A stretch of 55,432 nt of DNA from Deltaproteobacteria bacterium (GTDB lineage: Bacteria; Desulfobacterota; Desulfomonilia; Desulfomonilales; Desulfomonilaceae): the NCBI GenBank assembly GCA_021777225.1, contig JAJYDQ010000021.1, positions 1 to 55,432 on the forward strand, given 5' to 3'. The position numbers were made by a program, and so were the translations under genes. Positions 44,687 through 53,388 of the stretch are shown in pieces (within the stretch, counting starts at the first letter, position 1; each line of letters opens with the position of its first letter). The notes beneath the pieces were generated by a model. The model saw nothing but the letters and a program-made list of their open reading frames with translations, was not told where the DNA came from and ran no database searches.

Positions 44687-45595
44687 TTACCTGGAATCCA
44701 GATATCCGAACTCTTTTAATTTGTTAGTACTCCTAGTCCAATTTGGAGAGACTTTAACAAACAGTTCCAGCCTGACGGAACGTTCCAGGAATTCCTCAAT
44801 CCTTTGTCGGGCGGCTGTTCCAATGTTTTTGATCATGTTTCCTCCCTTTCCAATCAAGATCTTTTTCTGGCTGTCCCTTTCAACATGAATGTTTGCCTGA
44901 ATTAAAACCCTGTTTTCGATTTCTTTGAACGTCTCTATTGTAACTGCTGTTTTATGGGGTACTTCCTGAACTAGAAGATTCAGAATCTGCTCTCTAATCA
45001 ACTCTGTGGCAAAAAAACGCTCAGGCATGTCGCTCAGATCATCCTCACCAAACAAATAAGGGCCTTTCGGTAATAGCTTTATCACTTCATTTATAAGAAG
45101 ATCGCAATTGTAACCAGTGAGCGCGCTGATTCCCAAAACTGAACTGAATCGCTTGTTGGATAATCTTTTAGAAACCAAATCCTCAGCGACTTTTTTATCA
45201 AGAGCATCGATTTTGTTGATTACCAAAATTATTGGTTTTCCGGATTGCACCGCGAGACGTTCAATTTCTTCTCCATGGTTGGACTTTTTGGTAGTTGGGT
45301 CTATTACAAAAACGACTATATCTGTCATCTTGATAGTTCTTAAAACAGATTCAACAAAGGCCTGGTTCAGGGCTGTAGTCGCTTCATGAAACCCGGGAGT
45401 GTCCTGGAATATAATTTGAGCGTTCGGAAGTGTCAGTATTACCGACACAGTGTTTCGTGTTGTTTGTGCCTTTGGTGATACGATTGACAGCTTTGTATCC
45501 GTTAATCTGTTTACAAGGGTTGATTTGCCAACATTGGGCAGACCGACTATTGCTGCGAATCCTGCCTTCGTTATGGGGGGCCTTACGCGTTCCAT
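44687..45595 (-). CDS. era: GTPase Era
   Basis: Era is the essential GTPase that binds the 3' end of 16S rRNA and aids 30S maturation. The G-domain motifs are complete: GLPNVGKSTLVNRL, the switch region AQTTRNTV, DTPGFHE, NKIDAL and SALTGYN. The C-terminal KH domain reads LIGKGGNMIKNIGTAARQRI with the following SVRLELFVKVSPNW. The frame is open to 45619, but AAGGA lies 7 bases before the ATG at 45595, giving 302 residues, the normal length. It is divergent from the tRNA-Ser gene, with only about 56 bases between them for both promoters. Confidence 0.96.
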   Translation of the reverse strand: MERVRPPITKAGFAAIVGLPNVGKSTLVNRLTDTKLSIVSPKAQTTRNTVSVILTLPNAQIIFQDTPGFHEATTALNQAFVESVLRTIKMTDIVVFVIDPTTKKSNHGEEIERLAVQSGKPIILVINKIDALDKKVAEDLVSKRLSNKRFSSVLGISALTGYNCDLLINEVIKLLPKGPYLFGEDDLSDMPERFFATELIREQILNLLVQEVPHKTAVTIETFKEIENRVLIQANIHVERDSQKKILIGKGGNMIKNIGTAARQRIEEFLERSVRLELFVKVSPNWTRSTNKLKEFGYLDSR

Positions 45596-45604
45596 TAAAT
45601 ATCC

Positions 45605-45635
45605 TTGACCGAATAACATGTTCAGTCTATATAAT
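45605..45635 (+). promoter_or_regulatory. Promoter of tRNA-Ser(GGA)
   Basis: TTGACC (45605-45610) is followed by overlapping -10 candidates, TATATA at 17 bases or TATAAT (45630-45635) at 19 bases. The tRNA begins 16 bases further on. Confidence 0.55.
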
Positions 45636-45651
45636 TATCTTTTACGGCCAT

Positions 45652-45744
45652 GGAGAGATGCCCGAGTGGCCGAAGGGGCGCGACTGGAAATCGCGTGAAT
45701 GCTCACAAGGTGTTCCGAGGGTTCGAATCCCTCTCTCTCCGCCA
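45652..45744 (+). tRNA. tRNA-Ser(GGA)
   Basis: This 93-base class II tRNA has acceptor GGAGAGA/TCTCTCC, discriminator G and encoded CCA. The anticodon arm GCGACTGGAAATCGC presents GGA, which reads UCC/UCU serine codons. The long variable arm (TGAATGCTCACAAGGTGTTCC) is diagnostic of tRNA-Ser, and the T loop is GTTCGAATCCC. Confidence 0.96.
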
Positions 45745-45796
45745 GTAAATCATTCATATTCCAGGTTGTTTATTTTTCCAACCTTACAATACATTT

Positions 45797-46672
45797 TCAG
45801 CGAAGACCGGATTGTTCTCGTATGCTGCGAGCCACGGCTGAGACATCCTCGTCGCCATAACCATTTGCAATAACAGCGGTTTCTATTTGATCTACCACAG
45901 CAGCCACCGGAAGCGTAACGCCGAGCTTACGGGCTGTCTCAAGGGCTATCCCAAGGTCCTTTTGGTGAAGCCTGACACGAAAACCCAGAGGATAGGTGTT
46001 GTTAATCATATTCCCGGCGCGATTGCTTAGCACCCACGACCCGGCGGCGCCTTGACTAATCGCCTGCACTACTTTTACCATATCCAGGCCTGCTTTGAGC
46101 CCCAGAACCATTCCTTCCGCAACACCAACATACACCCCAGCGATAATAATTTGATTTATAGACTTAGTGATCTGCCCTGCTCCAGTAGGCCCCACATGTG
46201 TGATCGTTGTACCCATTGACTTTAGTACCGGCAACACGGTTTCTACATCCATGCGATCGCCGCCGACCATTATCGCAAGAGTTCCGTGCATAGCCCCCTC
46301 GGACCCGCCGGATACAGGAGCGTCTACCATTCTTATGCCCTTTTCAGCCAAGGCGCCGGCCATTCTGCATGTGGCTTCGGGACTGATGGTAGACATGTCC
46401 ACTACTACTGACCCCGCTTGAGCGCCATGAATAATGCCGTTGTCACCCAGGACGACTTCTTCAACATCTGGTGTGTCACTGAGACAAGTTATGATAACCT
46501 CCGCCTCGCGAGCTGCTTCCAGCGGCGTTATGGCGCGCTTGGCGCCGTGAGACGCCAACAACTCTTCTTTACTTTTTGTGCGGTTATTGACGACAAGATC
46601 GTGACCGGCCTTCAATACATTTAAGGCCATCGGTTCTCCCATGGTGCCCAGTCCAATAAATGCGACCTTCAT
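45797..46672 (-). CDS. Beta-hydroxyacid dehydrogenase (GarR/3-hydroxyisobutyrate type)
   Basis: This 291-residue NAD(P)-dependent enzyme belongs to the 2-hydroxy-3-oxopropionate reductase/3-hydroxyisobutyrate dehydrogenase family. It has the Rossmann motif VAFIGLGTMGEPMALNVLKA, the substrate signature DAPVSGGSEGAMHGTLAIMV and the catalytic lysine in GAGQITKSINQI (about residue 170). These features do not tell tartronate semialdehyde reductase from other beta-hydroxyacid dehydrogenases. It lies 99 bases downstream of the pyruvate-kinase-like gene on the same strand, so the two may be co-expressed and act in three-carbon metabolism. Confidence 0.9.
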   Translation of the reverse strand: MKVAFIGLGTMGEPMALNVLKAGHDLVVNNRTKSKEELLASHGAKRAITPLEAAREAEVIITCLSDTPDVEEVVLGDNGIIHGAQAGSVVVDMSTISPEATCRMAGALAEKGIRMVDAPVSGGSEGAMHGTLAIMVGGDRMDVETVLPVLKSMGTTITHVGPTGAGQITKSINQIIIAGVYVGVAEGMVLGLKAGLDMVKVVQAISQGAAGSWVLSNRAGNMINNTYPLGFRVRLHQKDLGIALETARKLGVTLPVAAVVDQIETAVIANGYGDEDVSAVARSIREQSGLR

Positions 46673-46771
46673 TAGACTTTCCTTTCGAGATTGAATTGTA
46701 ACTTTTCAGATAGATAAAAATCGATCCGTCGTTTTGAGCAAAGAAACGGTCGCGAAATGGCCGACGATTGC

Positions 46772-47362
46772 TCAAAACCTTGAAGGCTTGCATATGATCT
46801 CTCTGACTTTCAAACGTAGAAAATCGGCGCTATTCGCAGGTTGTAACACTAAAGCCGTGTCTACGCCTCTCTGTGTTCCCCCAACTGAAATGACATCCTG
46901 GTCAGTCCTGACTAGTCCGGCGTCTGCAGCCATCAGCGCCAGTTCTATAGCCACTTTGGTCCCATGTCCAAAAGTTCTAAGTGTAAACGCGATTATCTCA
47001 TCAACCTGGTAAGTCCCCAGTTGTTTCCTGATACTACGGCCGACGCCACCAAAAGCATGCTGGGTGGTCAATACGTTAACCCCCATTGATTCAAGGCTTT
47101 TTCGAACCTCCGAGGGCATTTCCTGTTGATTTGGCTTTTCAAAACCTGCAACATGAGTGATCACTGTCATGCGAACATCAGGAACAAGGGTCTCTCTGGC
47201 CTTTAGCGCAGAGACGCCTGTTACAGACGCTATCAGGACGTCTTTGATGTTAAGCTCCTTCGTTCGTTTATTAACACATTCCAGGACTCTTTCAGTAGCG
47301 CTCGATCCGGGTTTGGAGAAATAACAAGTAGAAGCTTCATAATACTGATCTGGAGTTTTCAT
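46772..47362 (-). CDS. Pyruvate kinase C-terminal (alpha/beta) domain-like protein
   Basis: This 196-residue protein consists solely of the domain that ends pyruvate kinases (PK_C-like, COG1751). It begins YFSKPGSSATERVLECVNKR, then VLIASVTGVSALKARETL, TVITHVAGFEKPNQQEMPSE, and ends DAGLVRTDQDVISVGGTQRG. The catalytic barrel of pyruvate kinase is absent, so it cannot carry out that reaction. The stand-alone family is thought to be regulatory or to act on unknown ligands. It is followed by the hydroxyacid dehydrogenase gene. Confidence 0.85.
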   Translation of the reverse strand: MKTPDQYYEASTCYFSKPGSSATERVLECVNKRTKELNIKDVLIASVTGVSALKARETLVPDVRMTVITHVAGFEKPNQQEMPSEVRKSLESMGVNVLTTQHAFGGVGRSIRKQLGTYQVDEIIAFTLRTFGHGTKVAIELALMAADAGLVRTDQDVISVGGTQRGVDTALVLQPANSADFLRLKVREIICKPSRF

Positions 47363-47470
47363 CTATCTTTCTTCCTCGCCGCCAAATCCAAATATTGTAA
47401 ATCTAGTTTTGACAAAATCATTCTACGATCATCTGGAAAACTTTTCTATCCTATTAGACACTCTATTTCG

Positions 47471-48055
47471 TCATGTGCAAACACCACGCAAAATTAGCCA
47501 GTTGACAATCTCTTTGTGAGCTTCAGATTCCGTCTGTTCGCCATCTATTCTTTTGATAACATGGTCCTGAAATGTTTTGTAAATACCAGAAACGGCTTCA
47601 AGGTTCTTCCTTTTCTCGAAAATGGAAAACCCGGCCGATCTTGATAGCTCGATTCGTTTAAGCGCTGTCTCAACAGATACCACCATCAGAAACACAACGT
47701 CAGGCTCCAGGACCGCAGATCGATTGAAGTCAAGGACCTCAACAGGGTCCAGGCCAAGCGCTCCTTGATACGCGGCTGATGAATAGTAATATCTGTCACA
47801 GATTACATGTCGACCGGCTCTCATTGCAGGATGGATAACTCTTTTAACGTGATCAACGCGGTCTTCGAGGAAAAGTCGCGATTCTTCCTTTGGGTGGAGT
47901 CTGGATGTTAGGCTACGCAGTTTTTGCCCAATCATGCCGTCAGAAGGTTCGTGTGTTAGTATAAATAGAATTCTTCTAGATTCAAAAAAGTCAGCCAATA
48001 AGTGCGCCTGAGTGCTCTTACCACTTCCGTCAATACCTTCAAAAACGATGAACAT
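47471..48055 (-). CDS. tmk: Thymidylate kinase
   Basis: Tmk phosphorylates dTMP to dTDP for DNA synthesis. This 194-residue P-loop kinase shows FIVFEGIDGSGKSTQAHLLA (Walker A), the DR motif in HVICDRYYYSSAAYQG, and the lid and base-binding LDPVEVLDFNRSAVLEPDVV. The frame is open to 48118, but the conserved domain begins at the ATG at 48055, making 194 residues, close to usual size; GGAG lies 11 bases upstream. It is divergent from the photolyase gene. Confidence 0.95.
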   Translation of the reverse strand: MFIVFEGIDGSGKSTQAHLLADFFESRRILFILTHEPSDGMIGQKLRSLTSRLHPKEESRLFLEDRVDHVKRVIHPAMRAGRHVICDRYYYSSAAYQGALGLDPVEVLDFNRSAVLEPDVVFLMVVSVETALKRIELSRSAGFSIFEKRKNLEAVSGIYKTFQDHVIKRIDGEQTESEAHKEIVNWLILRGVCT

Positions 48056-48172
48056 GTTATAGGAAACTCCGTAACCATAGTTCTTCGCGAGACAAGAATA
48101 CAATTTCTTCATGTTCAAGTCTGCGATACAATGTTAAGCAATCCAATAGACAATCTCAATGAGAAAAACCTT

Positions 48173-49642
48173 ATGTTCAATGTTCCAAATTGCAGGATCA
48201 GAAAGCTGAATGAGCAACCGGTAAACGAAAATGGAGATTTTGTTCTTTACTGGATGACCTCAAATCGAAGGACTCAATGGAACTTTAGCCTCGACAGAGC
48301 CATCATGTGGGCGCAACAACTTAGAAAGCCACTGATTGTCCTTGAGGCCCTTAGATCGGGCCAAAAATGGGCCTGTGATCGATTTCACAATTTTGTCATG
48401 GATGGCATGAGGGACAACCGTCAAGCTCTAAAGGACAGCGGGGCCTTCTATTACCCATATATTGAAACGGTTTCCGGCTCAGGGAAAGGGCTCTTAAAAA
48501 CTCTGTCTCAAAAGGCGTGCGTCATAGTTAGCGACTATTTCCCCTGTTTTTTCCTGCCTAAGATGACGCTGGCAGCCTCATCACAAGTATCCTGCCGGAT
48601 GGATCAGATCGATTCAAACGGATTGTTACCATTATTTGAGACAGATAGGGTTTTTGTTAGCGCTTTCTCATTCCGAAGATATCTTCAAAAACATCTTCCA
48701 AAACATATCCTGGAAGCCCCTAGCAGTGCGCCATTGACTTACCGTAAGCTGCGAACCTTAGAAAGAATTCCTGAAAATATTTTGAGACAATGGCCTCCAA
48801 TTGAGGACGATCTTTTGGATTCATCCAAACGAGACCTGTCCACAGTCCCCGTAGATCACAATGTCCGGGCCGTATCAAAACGTGGCGGAGCTATCGCTGC
48901 GACCGAAACGTTGAACATTTTTATCAATCAGCGTCTCCACAGATACGCTTCAGACAGAAATCACCCTGATGTTGGGGCTGCCAGCGAATTGTCGCCGTAC
49001 CTTCATTGGGGTCACATATCGGTACACGAGATATTCTGGAGTCTCATGAGGTTCGAAGGTTGGACCCCTGACAAGCTCTCCTCAAAGACCAACGGAAAGA
49101 GAAGTGGCTGGTGGGGCGCCAGTGAGAACGCCGAATCTTTTCTCGATGAGTTGATTACATGGCGAGAAATAGGGTACAACATGTGCTCACTTAGAAATGA
49201 TTATGATTCTTATGAATCCTTACCTGAGTGGGTGCGGAAAACCCTTTCCGAGCACCAGAATGACACAAAACAATATCTCTATGATCTTGAAGATCTTGAA
49301 AAAGCTCAGACTCATGACCCAGTCTGGAATTCGGCTCAACGAGAACTTGTAAATACTGGATCTATCCACAACTATCTGAGGATGTTGTGGGGCAAGAAGA
49401 TCCTGGAATGGGCCTCTACCCCACAAAAGGCCCTGGAAATCATGATAGAATTAAACAACAAATACGCTCTAGATGGTAGAAATCCTAATTCATATACTGG
49501 CATATTCTGGACTTTAGGTCGCTATGATCGACCATGGGGACCTGTCCGTTCCATTTTTGGTAAAGTACGGTACATGAGTTCAACACGGACTCGCGAAAAA
49601 CTCAAAATGGACAATTATCTGAAAACTTACCGTATTGATTAA
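48173..49642 (+). CDS. phr: Class II-like deoxyribodipyrimidine photolyase
   Basis: This light-driven flavoenzyme splits cyclobutane pyrimidine dimers. The photolyase N-terminal domain starts RIRKLNEQPVNENGDFVLYW, a hallmark of class II enzymes. The FAD-binding C-terminus has ELSPYLHWGHISVHEIFW, FLDELITWREIGYN, LRMLWGKKILEW and YALDGRNPNSYTGIFWTLGR ending in FGKVRYMS. Several starts are open (48002, 48131, 48173). The ATG at 48173 is closest to the conserved region and has GAGA upstream, so 489 residues is my estimate. A photolyase implies exposure to light or sunlit sediment. Confidence 0.9.
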   Translation: MFNVPNCRIRKLNEQPVNENGDFVLYWMTSNRRTQWNFSLDRAIMWAQQLRKPLIVLEALRSGQKWACDRFHNFVMDGMRDNRQALKDSGAFYYPYIETVSGSGKGLLKTLSQKACVIVSDYFPCFFLPKMTLAASSQVSCRMDQIDSNGLLPLFETDRVFVSAFSFRRYLQKHLPKHILEAPSSAPLTYRKLRTLERIPENILRQWPPIEDDLLDSSKRDLSTVPVDHNVRAVSKRGGAIAATETLNIFINQRLHRYASDRNHPDVGAASELSPYLHWGHISVHEIFWSLMRFEGWTPDKLSSKTNGKRSGWWGASENAESFLDELITWREIGYNMCSLRNDYDSYESLPEWVRKTLSEHQNDTKQYLYDLEDLEKAQTHDPVWNSAQRELVNTGSIHNYLRMLWGKKILEWASTPQKALEIMIELNNKYALDGRNPNSYTGIFWTLGRYDRPWGPVRSIFGKVRYMSSTRTREKLKMDNYLKTYRID

Positions 49643-49708
49643 AATCTCTTATAAAAAACCTTATAAAAATAGCCTCAAATATCAATTAATAAATATGGAG
49701 CTATCTCT

Positions 49709-51292
49709 CTATTTCGAGACTTTCGTCGGAAAGTTCCTCCCTGTTCCTCCATAGAGTTTCCTAAGCATTGGCTTTTCTATTTTGCCGGTGGCATTACGCG
49801 GCACTGCAGCGAAGATTACACTTCGTGGCCTTTTGTATCTGGGCAGATTTCGACAGTAATCATCTATTGCTTCATGAGTAAGTTCCTGTCCCTGTTTGAT
49901 TTGAATGACAGCGGCAGGTATTTCACCCAAACGTTCATTAGGAAGCCCAATTACAGCAACATCCTGAATCCTCGGGTGTGCTTGAAGAAAACTTTCGATT
50001 TCAACAGGAAATATATTTTCTCCGCCAGTGATGATTACGTCCTTTTTCCTGTCAACTAGCCAAACAAACCCATCCTCGTCCTGAAGGGCCATGTCTCCGG
50101 TCAAAAGCCACCCGTCCCGTAGGACCTCTTCAGTAGCTTTTGGATCCCTGAAATATTCCTTCATAACGCCGGGGCCCTTAGCCGCCAGTTCGCCCACTTC
50201 CCCAAGCGGCGCCTGATTTAAGTTAGAATCAACTATCCTGATTTCCCAGTCCATCCCGGGTATCCCGATAGCGCCGACCTTATGCATGTTTTCCATTCCC
50301 AAATGTACACACCCAGGCCCTGTACATTCGGTCAAGCCATAGTTCGTGTCATATTGATGATGAGGAAAAACCTTCTTCCATTCCTGAACCAGGCTTGGAG
50401 GAACGGGTTGAGCGCCGATATGCATCAGCCTCCAGCGGCTCAGGTCATATTCGTCGAGATGGATGTCCTGGTTTTCTATGGCAAAAAGAATGTCCAGCGC
50501 CCAAGGGACAAGCAGCCAAACAATTGTCACCTTTTCCTCAGATATGGCTTCAAGAATCCATCTGGGTTCCACACCCTTTAAGATTACCGCTTTTGCTCCC
50601 ACTATTAGATTGCCGAACCAGTGAATCTTTGCGCCTGTATGATAGAGAGGAGGAATACATAGAAAATTGTCAAAGTGGGTCTGGTGATGATGACTGTTTT
50701 CAACATAGCAGGCAAACTCGAGATTCCTGTGGGTCAACAGGACAGCCTTAGGGTTGCCCGTTGTGCCGGAAGTAAAATAGAGCCCCGCGTTGTCAAATAA
50801 GTCGATCTGAATTTGAGGGCCTACAGGGGAGCCAGAGTCAAGAAAAGCCTGGTAAGATTCTGCAAAATTGGGTCGTGTTTCCTCGGGGCCTACGAATACA
50901 AAGCTCGTAACTGCTTTAAGATCATTCCTCACTATATCAGCGTGTTCGACAAATTCCTTGCCGAGAAAAAAGGCCTTGGCATCCGCTATCTCAACGCAGC
51001 GTTTGACCGCAAGGGGATCAAATCTGAAATTTAATGGAACAACCGATGCTCCTGTTCGGAGAATTCCAAAATAAATAGGTAGCCATTCCAAACAATTTTT
51101 CATTAAGTGAACTACGGTGTCGCCCTTTTTGACACCTATTCTCAAGAGTGCGTCGGCTATTTTATTCGCTTGGTCATCAAACGTTTTCCAACTGATTTCT
51201 TTTCGTTTTCCTTTAGCCGGCTCACGTTCTATCAAAGCAATTTCGTCGCCATACATCCTGGCGTTGCGAGCCAGCATTTCAGTGATCAACAT
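49709..51292 (-). CDS. Class I adenylate-forming enzyme (acyl-CoA synthetase-like)
   Basis: This 527-residue member of the AMP-binding superfamily activates a carboxylic acid as acyl-AMP and transfers it to CoA. Key motifs are YFTSGTTGNPKAVLLTHRN (A3 P-loop), YGLTECTGPG (A5), DGWLLTGDMALQDEDGFVWL (A7) and DRKKDVIITGGENIFPVEIE (A8), with the A10 lysine in NATGKIEKPMLR. The substrate cannot be read from sequence; medium/long-chain or aromatic acids are typical for this subgroup. AAAGGA precedes the ATG by 6 bases. The DUF4442 gene lies 21 bases upstream, so the pair forms an operon. Confidence 0.92.
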   Translation of the reverse strand: MLITEMLARNARMYGDEIALIEREPAKGKRKEISWKTFDDQANKIADALLRIGVKKGDTVVHLMKNCLEWLPIYFGILRTGASVVPLNFRFDPLAVKRCVEIADAKAFFLGKEFVEHADIVRNDLKAVTSFVFVGPEETRPNFAESYQAFLDSGSPVGPQIQIDLFDNAGLYFTSGTTGNPKAVLLTHRNLEFACYVENSHHHQTHFDNFLCIPPLYHTGAKIHWFGNLIVGAKAVILKGVEPRWILEAISEEKVTIVWLLVPWALDILFAIENQDIHLDEYDLSRWRLMHIGAQPVPPSLVQEWKKVFPHHQYDTNYGLTECTGPGCVHLGMENMHKVGAIGIPGMDWEIRIVDSNLNQAPLGEVGELAAKGPGVMKEYFRDPKATEEVLRDGWLLTGDMALQDEDGFVWLVDRKKDVIITGGENIFPVEIESFLQAHPRIQDVAVIGLPNERLGEIPAAVIQIKQGQELTHEAIDDYCRNLPRYKRPRSVIFAAVPRNATGKIEKPMLRKLYGGTGRNFPTKVSK

Positions 51293-51313
51293 AGTTATTC
51301 CTTTGAGATACTG

Positions 51314-51754
51314 TTATTTTTTTCGAATGTACAATGTCTTAAGCACACGAGCCACGGTCTTGCCTTCCTCGTCAATTACATCAACGGTAAGCGTAGGTGT
51401 ATATTTTTGTCCCTCACTCGTATTCTTGAGGATATTCAAGACTGTTTCCTCATCTATTATAAATCGGGCTGTGACTGTACCCTTCCCAGGCCTAATGAAA
51501 TCTATGTTTGCGGATTTGTCCCACACCATATATTCTTTTCCAAGGATTTGAATCAGCATCAACATATAAAAGGGGTCAGTCATGGCGTAAAGAGAGCCTC
51601 CAAAGTGCGTATGCACATAATTGCGATTATAAAACCTCATCTTCATCTCGACAATGACCTCTCTGAAGTCCGAGGTAACTTTTGTCACTGAAATTCCAGT
51701 AGCCCAGTAAGGGGGATAGATATTTAAAAGAAGCCTGAACGTCCTATGATTCAT
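51314..51754 (-). CDS. DUF4442 hotdog-fold (thioesterase-like) protein
   Basis: This 146-residue protein has the DUF4442/YiiD-C pattern of the hotdog superfamily: LNIYPPYWATGISVTKVTSD, MKMRFYNRNYVHTHFGGSLY with the HxxxGGSLYAMTDP motif where thioesterases carry active-site residues, and FIRPGKGTVTARFIIDEETV. Such proteins are often acyl-CoA thioesterases, but DUF4442 activity has rarely been measured. It is the first gene of a two-gene minus-strand operon with the acyl-CoA synthetase-like enzyme 21 bases downstream, so a role with the same acyl substrate is likely. Confidence 0.87.
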   Translation of the reverse strand: MNHRTFRLLLNIYPPYWATGISVTKVTSDFREVIVEMKMRFYNRNYVHTHFGGSLYAMTDPFYMLMLIQILGKEYMVWDKSANIDFIRPGKGTVTARFIIDEETVLNILKNTSEGQKYTPTLTVDVIDEEGKTVARVLKTLYIRKK

Positions 51755-52011
51755 CTAATCACCATCTTTGATACAATCTGATTTCTTCAACTGGCCTTTG
51801 GATCCAATTTGCCGAACAATAGCCTTACTGTCGGGAAACGGATTCCGATTATGCGCTAGTAACTATAAAAAGCTTAAACATTTGTTTGAAGCCATTGCAA
51901 AAAAAAATAAAGACCCTAGACTTAATTCAATTCAAGCATTTGGTGACTAGTTGGCACGGTAGAGTTGCAACACAATCCTACTGACTATAATTTGTCCTGG
52001 AGGATTCTGAA

Positions 52012-52785
52012 ATGGCGGATCAAATCACAACTTTCCTGCAATCTCTCTATGGAGTATATTGTGACAACGCGCAGATGTGGCACTACGCTGAACACCGTCA
52101 AAATGGAATCTATTCAACAATGCCAACCACTTCGTTTATTTACAATTTCTTCATTTATAATAGCATTTACCAATATGATTGGGAAACTTCGATAAGACAC
52201 CGAAAGCTGACTCCATGGTCAGCGGAACAGGAAACTCACGACAAAGAACGGCTAGCCGAGATGGTCAAGTCGGACTCAGAATTGGCAAAACAAAAAAGAC
52301 TGGAAAAATTCATGAGAAAAGCATGCAAAAAGGACCAAACTCTTTTGCATAAGGCTTTTCGACCTTTGGCCAGGCTTACAGACCTTGATGGACCGTGGAC
52401 TTCAGTAGCTACTGATTCAAGGACAACCAGAGATGCCCCCACAAGTTTCTTGATGCATCTTTTAGAATTGTCACAGACTATAAGACTGGATGAGGAAACA
52501 AGTGACAAAACCGTCAAAGCTTCAAAGCAAAACTTCGAATTAATCCAAAAATGTCGCTATTTCATGTACACGGTTAGAAACAACATTTTCCATGGATCTA
52601 AAACATTGGGTGATACCTGGGACAAAAATCAAACAAAAAGACTAGCGCATTACGATTTATTTTTAAAATGTCTTCTACAGTTGTTTTTTTTGTGTCTCGA
52701 TATGAATCCCTTGCCGGACGAATCTCTTAGTTTGTGCATAGAGGACCACAGGGTTGAAATTCTTCCGGAAGGTGGTCAGAATTAA
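52012..52785 (+). CDS. Orphan protein with a HEPN-like RxxxxH motif
   Basis: This 257-residue soluble protein has no recognised full-length homology. Its N-terminal 120 residues have aromatic-rich helices (TTSFIYNFFIYNSIYQYDWE) and then a charged stretch. The C-terminal part contains YFMYTVRNNIFHGSKTLGDT, in which R-N-N-I-F-H is an exact RxxxxH motif, followed by a helix HYDLFLKCLLQLFFLCL. That helix-RxxxxH-helix layout is typical of HEPN and Apea-like HEPN domains, many of which are RNases in toxin or defence systems. GGAGG precedes the ATG by 8 bases. It stands alone, with no nucleotidyltransferase or antitoxin beside it. Confidence 0.6.
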   Translation: MADQITTFLQSLYGVYCDNAQMWHYAEHRQNGIYSTMPTTSFIYNFFIYNSIYQYDWETSIRHRKLTPWSAEQETHDKERLAEMVKSDSELAKQKRLEKFMRKACKKDQTLLHKAFRPLARLTDLDGPWTSVATDSRTTRDAPTSFLMHLLELSQTIRLDEETSDKTVKASKQNFELIQKCRYFMYTVRNNIFHGSKTLGDTWDKNQTKRLAHYDLFLKCLLQLFFLCLDMNPLPDESLSLCIEDHRVEILPEGGQN

Positions 52786-52841
52786 TGACCAATCGTTTTG
52801 CGAGTGGTAAGACAATAACCAGCCTAAAGAAAAAACAAACC

Positions 52842-52876
52842 GGATTCATTTATGAATCCATTAGTAATCACTAATA
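52842..52876. repeat. Two adjacent small palindromes upstream of the CGGC gene
   Basis: GGATTCAT/ATGAATCC (52842-52859, 2-base loop) is followed immediately by TTAGT/ACTAA with a 4-base spacer (52861-52874). They lie about 100 bases ahead of the CGGC-domain gene. They could be an operator or the end of the HEPN-like gene's transcript; no T-run follows. Confidence 0.4.
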
Positions 52877-52975
52877 GATTTAGAGTATTGCTAAGTCTGT
52901 TGTCGATAATCATTTGTTCAGCGATCGATATCGTTCATTGAACGTTAAATTTTAAGTCAGGAGGTTCAATTCATT

Positions 52976-53320
52976 ATGAAAAAAGTAGCTATCGTAGGTT
53001 GTGGAGCTTACATGGAAAGTGGATATGGCTGCCCCGGGGAATGGAGATGCCTTAAGGCTGCGGCGCTTGGTGAAGGGCGTTTCGAAGAACCATCCTCGGT
53101 GGTTTCCTTTGTTAGCTGCGAATGTCCAGGTAGGACCGTGATCCCAAACCTGGGCATGGCGGCTAAACTTTCTGAACTTAAACCTGATGTTGTCCATTTC
53201 AGCGCCTGCATGGCGTCTGCGAAGCCCGATTGCCCATACTTCAAACCCGAGGAACTTGCGAAAACGATAGAAGACAAAACCGGAATTAAGGTCATACTTG
53301 GGACTCATGATTACCATTAG
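52976..53320 (+). CDS. CGGC-domain protein (variant CEC motif)
   Basis: This 114-residue protein matches the CGGC domain (PF08821): it opens MKKVAIVGCGAYMESGYGCP, has VVSFVSCECPGRTVIPNLGM where the family usually reads CGGCPG, then KPDVVHFSACMASAKPDCPY, and ends TGIKVILGTHDYH. The loss of the two glycines between the paired cysteines shortens the name-giving motif to C-E-C, which may alter a proposed metal site. The family is common in anaerobes and its role is unknown. AGGAGG lies 11 bases before the ATG. A katA pseudogene follows. Confidence 0.82.
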   Translation: MKKVAIVGCGAYMESGYGCPGEWRCLKAAALGEGRFEEPSSVVSFVSCECPGRTVIPNLGMAAKLSELKPDVVHFSACMASAKPDCPYFKPEELAKTIEDKTGIKVILGTHDYH

Positions 53321-53388
53321 CGTTTGGAAGCATCCTATTTCTTAACATAATTGAAAAGGAGGCCAATCATATCTAAGGAGAAAATTTC

